Source: an uncultured Siphonobacter sp. (GTDB lineage: Bacteria > Bacteroidota > Bacteroidia > Cytophagales > Spirosomataceae). From it: a DNA stretch of 64,000 nt. The stretch covers positions 682,001 to 746,000 of the forward strand of contig CAJYIW010000019.1 in assembly GCA_913775095.1 (NCBI GenBank). Direction: 5' to 3'. The notes under the pieces were generated by a model, which ran no database searches, was not told where the DNA came from, and was given only the letters and a program-made list of their open reading frames with translations. This document shows, in pieces, positions 24,705 to 32,503 of the stretch (position 1 is the first letter of the stretch; each line of letters begins with the position of its first letter). A program made the translations under genes and the position numbers.

Positions 24705-27700
24705 ATGCCCGGCAGTGATAGGCCTTCCAATCAAGACTCTTCCCCTGAACTAATGCAATTACAGCTTGCTTTGGAGGCTGCCGGAATGGGCACCTGGAGT
24801 TATGACTCCCAGAACCAGAAAATCTGGCTTAGTGTCATTGCTCAGTCGCTGATGGGTTATTCCAATGACGACCCCATTGCTTTGGCTGAATTTCTGAAAC
24901 TCATTCACGCAGACGATCGGCAGCGACTGTCTGAAGCCCTCCTTGGGAGTGATACCCGCAGCCTTGACCTTGAATTCAGACTTCATACCCATCAGAGGCG
25001 GCGATTAAAGGGAAAAGCCATTCCGCAGGCGGCTCCTTTCGTTTGTACCGGCATTATTGAGGAGTCCCCGACCATTTTCCTGCCTACAGACTCGCTTTCC
25101 AGGCTGGCTTTTCAGAACCAGGAGGTTGGGTTTTGCACGGTATATGTTAAAACGGATGCCATTGATTATTCTCCCTCCTACGCCTGGATTATGACGGGTA
25201 ATGCGGAAGCCCGACTGACGCGTTTTGCCTTCGTAGAATCCATTCATCCCGAAGATGAGTTACTCAGACAGGCGGCTTTTTCAACAGTCACCCAGACGGG
25301 ACAACTTTCTTATGAACCCCGGGTCGTCTGGCAGGATGGCTCGATTCATCGCATCCGGGTGACCGCGACCTGCCATTTCGATGCGGACGGAAAACCGGAA
25401 CAGTTCAACATTATTGCTACTGGCATCCGGGAGTCTTCGCTGGAGCGTGCTTTTTCGGATACCTATCAGCGGTTTCAAACTCTGATTACGGCCTCTCCCA
25501 TCGCCATGGGTCTGATTTCAGGAGAAGAGATGATCGTGGAGACGGCTAACGCGGCTCTGTTTCAGCTACTCGGGAAAGGCCGTGAAATTATCGGAAAACC
25601 CGGTCTCACTACGCTTGCCGACTGGACGGACCATCCTTTCCTTCAGGATTTACAAAGAGTTCACCAGACGCATCAGCCCTATACTTCTCCCGAAATTTCG
25701 GTTCATCAGCAGTATTACCAGTTTCATTACACCCCCATTCGAACGGAAACGAATGAAAAAACGACCCTGGTAGTGGCCGTTGATATCACCAGAGAAGTTC
25801 AGAATCGCCTGCAACTGGAAAGCAGTCAGCGTCAGTTACTGAGCTATTTTGAGCAGTCTCCAGTTGCCATTGCCATTATAAAGGGTCCAGATTTGACGTT
25901 AGAGATGGCCAATTCCTTTTATGGAGAACTGGTAGGGCGGGCCCCCGAAGAAATCATAGGCAAGCCCATGCTGGAAGCCTTACCTGAGCTGGCTGGTCAG
26001 GGTTTCGATCAGCTTTTGCGGGAAGTCATGCACAGCGGCGTTCCATTCGTGGCCTACGAGATGGCCGCTACTCTATTAAGAAATGGGGTTCTCGACACGA
26101 TCTACGTAGATTTAACGTACCAGCCTCAGTACGAACTTCATCCGGATACCCATCAGAAAACGATAACGGGAATTCTGATCGTAGCCACCCACGTAACCGA
26201 GCAGGTGAAAGCCCGCAAAATAGTGGAAGCCAGCGAAGCCCGCCTCCGTTCCATTCTGGCTACTTCTCCGGCAGCGATGGCTCTGTTCGTGGGTCCTGAA
26301 TACCTCATCGACTTACCTAATCAGGCCTTCATTGACAGAATCGGTCAGGGGCCGGATATTGCCGGAAAACCAATTCTGGACGTGTTACCGGAAGGTCGTG
26401 ATCCGTCAACGCTCCGAAGTCTGGAACTGGTGTACGAAACCGGAGTCATGCAGCAAATCTTCGGGGCTCAGGTAAGTTCTGTAAAGCATGGGGTGATGAC
26501 GCATCAGTACTACAACAGCAGTTACGCCCCCCTGAAGGATGAAAATGATCAGATATATGCGGTTCTGTACATGGCCATTGATGTCACCGAAGTCATCCTT
26601 CAGCGTCAGAATGCCCTTGAAGCCCAGGCGACTTTACTGGGGGCCGTTGAACTGGCCGAGTTGGGCACCTGGGAGATAGATTTTCGAACGCAGCAAATTA
26701 CATTTTCCAGCCGCTTACGCCAGTGGTATGGATTCAGTGAAGACGAAATCCTTACGCCGGAAGCCACTTTTTTTGCCGTTAAAGAAGGAGATGCTCCCCG
26801 ACTGGAACAAACATTTGAAGCAGCCTTCTACGCCGGCGGCTCTTACGATGTAGAGTTTACGTTGAAGCCAGACCGGACCGGCGTGGAACGAAGCCTGCAC
26901 GCTCAGGGTAAGATCTTCTATGATTCCGAAGAAAAACCCTACAAAATCAGCGGTACTACCCGTGACGTCACTAAGCAACGAAAGATCCAGCTGGCTCTGG
27001 AATTACAGGTGCAGGAACGAACCGAAGAATTGGCAGCCGCTAACGAAGAACTACTGAATATCAATACAAAACTGGCGGAATCCAATGGGCATCTCATGCG
27101 TTCAAACGAAAGTCTGGAACAGTTCGCCTACATTGCCAGCCACGATTTGCAGGAGCCCCTGCGTAAAATTCAGCAGTTCGGTGATTTACTCAAGAAAAAT
27201 TTCCAGTCTTCGGCCCAGCAGGAGTTACTCTACCTCAACCGGATGCAGGATGCCGCCAGCCGGATGTCCATGCTCATTTATGATCTGCTGACGTTCTCAC
27301 GAATTTCCAGTGATACCCTTACGCTTCGGACTACTTCTCTGAATGAAATCATAGATCAGGCCCGCGAAAACCTCTCCGTGGTTATTGAGGAATCAAAAGC
27401 CCGCATTGAGCTGGATACGTTACCCATCATTCAGGGCGATGCCTCTCAATTGCGTCAGTTATTCCAGAATTTACTAAGCAATGCCCTGAAATTCAGTAAG
27501 CGTGATTTATTGGGCAACCCCACTATTCCCGAAATCCGTATCCGCTACCATAAGCTGAAAGCCATCGAAGTACCTTCGGGTGTTAAACCCCTCGTGCAGG
27601 CTTTCTATTACCATCGGATTGATCTCGAAGACAATGGGATTGGTTTCGATGAACAATACCTGGACCGGATTTTCCAGGTTTTTCAGCGATTGCACGGCAG

Positions 27701-27833
27701 AAACGAGTTTGCCGGAACGGGCGTCGGTCTGGCTATTTGCCAGAATGTAGTCAATAATCATGGGGGAGCCATCACTGCCCGAAGTCAGCCCGGGCAGGGT
27801 TCCGTATTTACCGTTTATTTTCCCGTATATTGA
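24705..27833 (+). CDS. Soluble multi-PAS sensor histidine kinase
   Basis: 1042 residues with no membrane segment. The first 765 residues look like about six consecutive PAS/PAC units of roughly 125 residues; recurring marks are MELANSFYGELVGR-type loops (EMANSFYGELVGRAPEEIIG, VETANAALFQLLGKGREIIG) and PAC ends such as VVAVDITREV and YMAIDVTEV. A coiled coil spans about 765-805. The HisKA box has phospho-His at residue 813 (ASHDLQEPLRKI), and HATPase marks are QNLLSNALKFSK, DNGIGFD and GTGVGLAI. Members bind small ligands or sense redox. No receiver domain is attached; the nearest is a lone receiver protein at 30404-30829. Four small membrane or lipoprotein genes follow. Confidence 0.93.
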   Translation: MPGSDRPSNQDSSPELMQLQLALEAAGMGTWSYDSQNQKIWLSVIAQSLMGYSNDDPIALAEFLKLIHADDRQRLSEALLGSDTRSLDLEFRLHTHQRRRLKGKAIPQAAPFVCTGIIEESPTIFLPTDSLSRLAFQNQEVGFCTVYVKTDAIDYSPSYAWIMTGNAEARLTRFAFVESIHPEDELLRQAAFSTVTQTGQLSYEPRVVWQDGSIHRIRVTATCHFDADGKPEQFNIIATGIRESSLERAFSDTYQRFQTLITASPIAMGLISGEEMIVETANAALFQLLGKGREIIGKPGLTTLADWTDHPFLQDLQRVHQTHQPYTSPEISVHQQYYQFHYTPIRTETNEKTTLVVAVDITREVQNRLQLESSQRQLLSYFEQSPVAIAIIKGPDLTLEMANSFYGELVGRAPEEIIGKPMLEALPELAGQGFDQLLREVMHSGVPFVAYEMAATLLRNGVLDTIYVDLTYQPQYELHPDTHQKTITGILIVATHVTEQVKARKIVEASEARLRSILATSPAAMALFVGPEYLIDLPNQAFIDRIGQGPDIAGKPILDVLPEGRDPSTLRSLELVYETGVMQQIFGAQVSSVKHGVMTHQYYNSSYAPLKDENDQIYAVLYMAIDVTEVILQRQNALEAQATLLGAVELAELGTWEIDFRTQQITFSSRLRQWYGFSEDEILTPEATFFAVKEGDAPRLEQTFEAAFYAGGSYDVEFTLKPDRTGVERSLHAQGKIFYDSEEKPYKISGTTRDVTKQRKIQLALELQVQERTEELAAANEELLNINTKLAESNGHLMRSNESLEQFAYIASHDLQEPLRKIQQFGDLLKKNFQSSAQQELLYLNRMQDAASRMSMLIYDLLTFSRISSDTLTLRTTSLNEIIDQARENLSVVIEESKARIELDTLPIIQGDASQLRQLFQNLLSNALKFSKRDLLGNPTIPEIRIRYHKLKAIEVPSGVKPLVQAFYYHRIDLEDNGIGFDEQYLDRIFQVFQRLHGRNEFAGTGVGLAICQNVVNNHGGAITARSQPGQGSVFTVYFPVY

Positions 27834-27881
27834 TGCTTCATAGCTAACCTTCCCTGCCTAACTTTTAAATCCAGCTCCTGT

Positions 27882-28448
27882 ATGTCACTTCAATGGATGA
27901 AAGTTGTACTGATTATTCTTTTGGCTGCGGTAAGCGTAGCTTTGATGATCCGTTATCTGGATATAACTTCGATAGCGTGCAGTTTCGCCCTCAATTTCGT
28001 GCTCATGTTCTGGTTTACCCTGTTTGAGTCGCAGCTTAAACCCGGCCTGAATTCCAGGTATTTCCAGTCAGCCCCTTTTGAGAAGCAGGGACATCTTTAT
28101 CGAATGCTGGGAGTAGAAGCCTACCGGGCTGTTTTAACCAAAATTGGCTGGGAGAAAATGAGGCAACAGCAGACGCCCATCAAAAAAAATCTCTCCAGCC
28201 TTCAGGCGTACGAGCGGGCCTCCCGCGTAGCCGAAACGGGCCATCTGGTGATCGGATTCCTGGTGCTGGTCCTTACCGGATATGTGGCCCTTACCCATTC
28301 CCTGGCGGAAGCCCGCTGGCTGATTTTGTTTAATGTATTGTTTAATATCTATCCTATCTTACTGCAACGGTACACCCGCCCCCGGTTGCAAGGCACGATC
28401 CGGAGGTTTCAATCTGCCCGTACGGTTAGTGCCGTAAGTCATTCATGA
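27882..28448 (+). CDS. Small membrane protein, possibly CrtO-like acyltransferase family
   Basis: 188 residues, about four hydrophobic helices (VVLIILLAAVSVALMI, ACSFALNFVLMFWFTLF, LVIGFLVLVLTGYVAL, WLILFNVLFNIYPILL). The central HLYRMLGVEAYR and the C-terminal NIYPILLQRYTRPRL resemble the small family that includes staphylococcal glycosyl-4,4'-diaponeurosporenoate acyltransferase (CrtO). That relation is from motif memory only. It follows the PAS kinase after 48 bases. No carotenoid genes are nearby, so a different acyl transfer or unknown role is likely. Confidence 0.55.
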   Translation: MSLQWMKVVLIILLAAVSVALMIRYLDITSIACSFALNFVLMFWFTLFESQLKPGLNSRYFQSAPFEKQGHLYRMLGVEAYRAVLTKIGWEKMRQQQTPIKKNLSSLQAYERASRVAETGHLVIGFLVLVLTGYVALTHSLAEARWLILFNVLFNIYPILLQRYTRPRLQGTIRRFQSARTVSAVSHS

Positions 28449-28497
28449 ACGAACTACGTTCCCTCACTATTTCGAAGACCGGATTTTAACGCCTGCC

Positions 28498-28659
28498 ATG
28501 ATACCGCCTCTATCGCCCCCTGTATGGCCAATCCTTATGAGTAACCTTAGTATTCTGGCCTTTACTATTGAAGATTTTGATATAGTTTTGCTGGTATTTC
28601 TGGCTCCTTTTCTACTGTACTTCCTGATTCAGAAGTATGCGGGCAGAAAAGATCAATAA
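28498..28659 (+). CDS. Small single-helix membrane protein
   Basis: 53 residues from the ATG at 28498 (MIPPLSPPVWPILMSN), or 40 residues from an internal ATG at 28537. One membrane helix is seen (FDIVLLVFLAPFLLYFLI) followed by a positive tail (QKYAGRKDQ), which fits the positive-inside rule. It lies 49 bases after the CrtO-like gene and 18 bases before the lipoprotein, on the same strand, so it is plausibly one transcript. No family recognised; small size limits certainty. Confidence 0.45.
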   Translation: MIPPLSPPVWPILMSNLSILAFTIEDFDIVLLVFLAPFLLYFLIQKYAGRKDQ

Positions 28660-28677
28660 CAGTAACTAACCTTCTCT

Positions 28678-29376
28678 ATGAAGAACGTATTATTTTGTTT
28701 AGTGGCTTTTGCTTTGCTGATTTTCTGTTCGTGTACCAGGGTCAGAGAAGAACCCGAGGCATTTCCCAGGCACCTGGTCTATAGTGGCGTTAAAGCCAAG
28801 GGAAAAATCCGGCTGTTTTACAACAAAAAGGAAATCACCGATCAGGCTGAGATAAACCGGGTGTTGAGTGATACTTCCACGCGATTGGGCAGAAGCTTCA
28901 AAGACCTTGCTGTTAACCTTACCTTTCCCCTGCACAAAGCGGGTGATACCCTGCTCACCTTTATCCATCCAGATACGGTGCGGCTTAGCAATAGTCTCTA
29001 TACGTCCGTTTTACAAAACCGTACGTTTACGTTTACCAGTATCAACCGCCTCGCTTACAATGGAAGCCCCGGCGAAATTGACCCTTTCGCTTTCGGCAAA
29101 CATAAACCAATACAAGGGCCTTCGTTGCCCATCCTTACGGGCTTTACCCATAGTGCCTATCCCGTAAGTATCGCGTATGGGGATAATAGTTCGATGGAGT
29201 TACCGGTAATGGGCCATATCTTCAAACGAGTAACAAAGAATGGCTCTTCCTATTCAGGTAAAGTGAGCTCCGTTAATGGAGTTTTTAATGAATTTGACGA
29301 AACGTTTGTTTCCAACATGCAGGAGGGAGATACGTTACTTATTCAGGAATACATCTATGAGCTGAAAGTCCGATAA
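28678..29376 (+). CDS. Hypothetical lipoprotein
   Basis: 232 residues. The leader MKNVLFCLVAFALLIFCSC has a hydrophobic core ending in cysteines (C17, C19), consistent with a lipobox and lipid anchoring, although the residues before the Cys are not ideal. The mature part mixes beta-like segments (RTFTFTSINRLAYN, VSIAYGDNSSMELPVM). No family is recognised. A strong terminator at 29401 ends this plus-strand run. Confidence 0.7.
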   Translation: MKNVLFCLVAFALLIFCSCTRVREEPEAFPRHLVYSGVKAKGKIRLFYNKKEITDQAEINRVLSDTSTRLGRSFKDLAVNLTFPLHKAGDTLLTFIHPDTVRLSNSLYTSVLQNRTFTFTSINRLAYNGSPGEIDPFAFGKHKPIQGPSLPILTGFTHSAYPVSIAYGDNSSMELPVMGHIFKRVTKNGSSYSGKVSSVNGVFNEFDETFVSNMQEGDTLLIQEYIYELKVR

Positions 29377-29400
29377 TAGGGACGATCCATTCCAGCAAAA

Positions 29401-29433
29401 AACAGCCCGGTGAACTGCCGGGCTGTTTTTTTT
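29401..29433 (+). terminator. Intrinsic terminator
   Basis: AACAGCCCGG / CCGGGCTGTT, 10-base perfect stem with a seven-base loop, then eight T residues. It lies 25 bases after the lipoprotein stop. Confidence 0.92.
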
Positions 29434-29485
29434 GCTGCTGGTGAAAGAATACCGTGGAAGGTTATCGCTTCAGTAAATGAGAACG

Positions 29486-29516
29486 AAAGCTTGCCCGCTA
29501 ACAGCCGACAAGCTTT
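29486..29516. other. Strong hairpin in gene-free region
   Basis: AAAGCTTG / CAAGCTTT, 8-base perfect arms around a 15-base loop. It is the first of a series of stems in the 535-base gap 29377-29911, which has no convincing coding sequence. Confidence 0.45.
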
Positions 29517-29589
29517 ACGTACAGACAAGCCATATCAGGTTGACACTTCTATCGGGTAAACAGGTGGGATGAATTCATGACTTTTACAG

Positions 29590-29725
29590 GAACTCCGTCA
29601 GCCGAATAGAAGCGTACCCCCTTGTGATTCTATTCAACTGACGGAGCGGCTCAAACCCGACAAGGAAAGCAGCCTTCCTGCGTAGAACCATGGGGCGTAT
29701 GATCCCATGTTCTGACGTGAGCCTA
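29590..29725 (+). ncRNA. ffs: Structured RNA, candidate signal recognition particle (4.5S) RNA
   Basis: Plus-strand bases 29651-29674 (CTCAAACCCGACAAGG then AAAGCAGCC) resemble the universal SRP RNA tip (UCAGGUCCGGAAGGAAGCAGCC), keeping UCA, CCG, AAGGAA and GCAGCC, with a six-base loop in place of GGAA. Flanks pair as a rod: GGCT 29648 with AGCC 29671, TTCTA 29628 with TAGAA 29683, and the CCCCTTGTG run with CATGGGG. The rod spans about 95 nt, the usual small-SRP size. A competing fold also exists: CTCCGTCAG 29593 with CTGACGGAG 29638 plus AATAGAA/TTCTATT, GGCTCA/TGAGCC, and CATGGG/CCCATG. Structure is clear; the SRP identity is inference. Confidence 0.45.
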
Positions 29726-29911
29726 ACAAAGGTAGAGAGTTGTCCATAACTGTCCAATGGCCTAATCAGGTCATATTCAGCTACCTGATATTAGGGATAA
29801 GTAGCTGACAAGCAGCCTTTAAAACACCCAGAAAAGTCAGCCCGAATGAGCTAAGCAGTGATGAATCAGAGAAGTGACTGATGTAAGAAATGGGTAAATC
29901 CAGACCTGAGT
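29726..29911. other. Gene-free segment with further stems
   Basis: No coding sequence seen. CCTAATCAGGT at 29761-29771 pairs with ACCTG-AT-ATTAGG at 29783-29795, and alternatively CAGCTAC 29778 pairs with GTAGCTG 29801. These may extend the structured RNA upstream or be part of the 3' end of the convergent small gene. Confidence 0.4.
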
Positions 29912-30181
29912 CTAGCTATTTTTCCAGCCACTGAGCATGTACAGCTGCACCACCAGCCAGCCAAATCCAGCGAGCAGCGATAGAACAGCCATCCACTTTC
30001 GTCCGGGAAAAGATGCCTTACTAAAAAACAGAACAAATGCGTAGGCGATCAAACCCACGCTGCCCGCTACCAAAGCATAGAGACTAATCCACGAAGTCAG
30101 ATGGATACCCAGACAAACCGTCACTACTGGAGCCAGTAATGCGAGCAGAATTAAACCACGATAGACAGCAAGTTTCATCAT
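29912..30181 (-). CDS. Small three-helix membrane protein
   Basis: 89 residues. Three hydrophobic helices are visible: GLILLALLAPVVTVCLGIHL, LYALVAGSVGLIAYAFVLFF and WMAVLSLLAGFGWLVVQLYML. The MM start offers two adjacent ATGs. It stands alone on the minus strand, convergent to the structured RNA region, with no recognised family. Codon positions look protein-like, but no promoter or terminator was identified. Confidence 0.55.
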   Translation of the reverse strand: MMKLAVYRGLILLALLAPVVTVCLGIHLTSWISLYALVAGSVGLIAYAFVLFFSKASFPGRKWMAVLSLLAGFGWLVVQLYMLSGWKNS

Positions 30182-30403
30182 GCAGAGAGAATCCAGGGTT
30201 AACTACTCAAGTACCTAACAAAAGTCTTGCCAGCAGTAAAACAGACCATAAGATCCTCCGCCTGCTCCACTCATTCTCAGGGCCCCAGGAAGAGTTTTGA
30301 GTAGTGGAATTAGTTCTATCCGCATTCAGCCCCTGAACACTAATACCCCCGGGCATTCTATGGAACGCATCTTTCAGGGGTAATGGTTTACCATGAAACA
30401 GCC

Positions 30404-30829
30404 ATGAACCCATCGATAGCAACTCCTTTAATTCTGGTCGTCGAGGACGATAAAGATTACATTGAACTATTGGAAATGAGTCACAAGCGTAGCAACATCA
30501 CCTGTCACTACGTTTGCATTGAATCAGCTGAGAATGCGTTAAATTTCCTGAAAGCCAATGACCTTACCCCTCATATCATTCTGCTGGATTATGATCTACC
30601 GGGAATGAATGGCTTTGAAATGATGGAAGAACTGAAAAAATCCGACTGGATGGCCATTCCTGTTCTGATGTTTTCGATCCATAATCGGCCGGAGCTCATC
30701 AAAGAAGCCTACCAGCGAGGGGCAAATGCCTTCATTCCCAAGCCCGAAGGGTATAGCTCAATTATTGAGCTTTGGCATACGATCTGTTCTTTCTGGGGAA
30801 ATCATGTCAGCCTGCCCAGACTGAATTAA
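30404..30829 (+). CDS. Stand-alone response regulator receiver protein
   Basis: 141 residues from the ATG at 30404; an earlier ATG at 30383 would add seven residues ahead of the usual receiver start and is less likely. The CheY fold is complete: VVEDDKDY acidic pair, phospho-acceptor in IILLDYDLPGMNG, Ser in MFSIHN at the Thr/Ser position, and Lys in FIPKPEGY. No output domain, like Rcp1-type single-domain receivers in Bacteroidota. A soluble PAS kinase 2.6 kb upstream is a plausible but unproven partner. Confidence 0.9.
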   Translation: MNPSIATPLILVVEDDKDYIELLEMSHKRSNITCHYVCIESAENALNFLKANDLTPHIILLDYDLPGMNGFEMMEELKKSDWMAIPVLMFSIHNRPELIKEAYQRGANAFIPKPEGYSSIIELWHTICSFWGNHVSLPRLN

Positions 30830-30944
30830 GAAGACGGTAGCGTATCGTCTGGCAGGTTTATGAAGACGTTCGATAACGTTTCAGTAAGAAAGCAAAAATC
30901 CCTCTCAACATTCTGACGAGCAGAGTATTAAGAGGGATGACCAG

Positions 30945-31028
30945 TACCCAGAGCCGGAGTCGAACCGGCATGCCCGTGAAGGCAATGGTGTTTGAGACCA
31001 TCGCGTCTACCGATTCCGCCATCTGGGC
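30945..31028 (-). tRNA. tRNA-Leu (anticodon CAA)
   Basis: The reverse strand folds into a class II tRNA of 84 nt: acceptor GCCCAGA with TCTGGGT (first pair G-U), anticodon stem ATGGT/ACCAT with loop CTCAAAC giving CAA, long variable arm (TGCC..GGCA), and T arm GCCGG TTCGACT CCGGC. The discriminator is A; CCA is not encoded, as the next bases are CTGG. It reads UUG leucine codons. Confidence 0.95.
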
Positions 31029-31144
31029 ATTGCGTGTCGCGTTTGGGAGTGCAAGTATACAACATTACCTGACGGCTTGGCAAGCTCTTTGGTAAAAAAG
31101 TTTTTCCTTTCGGCACTTTCACCTGTAAATCAATCGAATGACTC

Positions 31145-32383
31145 TTACTCGTACCGCAGGGCTTCAATGGGATCCAGCCGGGAAGCTTTCCAGGCGGGAT
31201 AAAAACCCGAGAATAAACCCACCATGATGCAAACACTGATGCCAATCATGAGCCATAACCAGGGAACGATGAAACTGGCCGTACCCTGACTTAACAATTG
31301 CGAGACTACGTTGCCAAACACCATGGCCAGCACAAGCCCGGCAATTCCACCCAGTACGCAGATGACAATGGCTTCGATTAAAAACTGCTGACGAATCCGG
31401 CTCGGGGTAGCTCCCAATGCCTTGCGAATGCCGATTTCCTGAGTTCGCTCAGTTACCGAAACCAGCATGATGTTCATCAAAGCAATACTAGCCCCTAACA
31501 GGGTAATAATGCCAATACCAAAACCGCCGTATTTAAGCTGCGTACTGGCTTCCTTGAAATTTTCAGCCACGGCATCTGCCCGCTCCACCTGAAAGGAATC
31601 CTCCTGCGTGGTGGGGTCCCGACGAATCTGTCGCATTAGCCCCCGGGCCTCTCCCATCAGTACTTCAATGCGGTTCAGCCCAGGAACACTCGTAGTAATG
31701 GCAAAGGATAATTCCCGGCTGCCCGCCAGTTGCCGGGCGGTTTCAATGGGAATATAAATCCGGCGGTCATCTCCCCCACCCGTCAGGTTCCCCTTTCGTT
31801 CCAGTAAACCAACGACCCGGAATTTAGTCCCTAATACCGTAATGTCCTTGCCGATGGGCTTAGCCGTTCCAAAAAGGTTCGTGGCAATTTCAGCCCCCAT
31901 GATCGCTACGTGGGTTGACATGGACACATCGCTGGCCGTCAAGTTCCTGCCTTCCTGAAGTTTATAACTCTTGACCGCAAAAAAATTCTCGTCAATCCCC
32001 ATGACACTGACGTTGGGATTACTTTTTTTACTTTCAAACTTTACCTGAGCGGCACCCGTTACCAGCGTGGAAAGCGATACGGTAGCTCCGAAGCCAAAGC
32101 GTTGCTTGTATTCCTGGGCTTCCCGGTACAGAATAGAGCCAAACACTTTCTGACGACGTCCCCCGATGCGAATCCCCATTTGTTCACCCTCGGAGATATC
32201 AAAGGTATTGGCTCCCAAGCCAGCAAAGCTGTTATCAATACTACTCTGGATGCCATCAATGGCGGTCAGGATACCCACCAGGCTACTGATTCCCACGGCG
32301 ATGATCAGAGAAGTAAGAATGGTTCGTAACAAATTCGCCCGAATGGATCGTAAACCTTCTCGGGTATTTTCAAGCAAATTCAT
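31145..32383 (-). CDS. MacB-like ABC transporter permease (FtsX family)
   Basis: 412 residues. An N-terminal helix (LLRTILTSLIIAVGISSLVGIL, cut: TILTSLIIAVGISSLVGIL) is followed by a periplasmic domain of about 230 residues, then three helices near residues 285-310, 330-355 and 375-400. The EIGIRKALGATPSRIRQQF motif after the second helix and the end AWKASRLDPIEALRYE are diagnostic of MacB/FtsX-type permeases. These act with a cytoplasmic ATPase in mechanotransmission, moving lipoproteins, peptides or drugs. No matching ATPase is adjacent, so it is an orphan permease here. Confidence 0.9.
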   Translation of the reverse strand: MNLLENTREGLRSIRANLLRTILTSLIIAVGISSLVGILTAIDGIQSSIDNSFAGLGANTFDISEGEQMGIRIGGRRQKVFGSILYREAQEYKQRFGFGATVSLSTLVTGAAQVKFESKKSNPNVSVMGIDENFFAVKSYKLQEGRNLTASDVSMSTHVAIMGAEIATNLFGTAKPIGKDITVLGTKFRVVGLLERKGNLTGGGDDRRIYIPIETARQLAGSRELSFAITTSVPGLNRIEVLMGEARGLMRQIRRDPTTQEDSFQVERADAVAENFKEASTQLKYGGFGIGIITLLGASIALMNIMLVSVTERTQEIGIRKALGATPSRIRQQFLIEAIVICVLGGIAGLVLAMVFGNVVSQLLSQGTASFIVPWLWLMIGISVCIMVGLFSGFYPAWKASRLDPIEALRYE

Positions 32384-32503
32384 AGATTGCCCCTTGATTA
32401 TTTCTAATTTCGGTTAAATTCATTAGTTCAAGAACCCTGATCTATCCATCGTATATGATCTAAAGGTCAAAATTCGTTCCTGAATTTGAAAACTACTGCA
32501 CCA

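Noticed and set aside
29486-29910. RNase P RNA or tmRNA in the gene-free region
   Set aside because: The conserved RNase P core sequences and the tmRNA tRNA-like ends and tag frame are absent.
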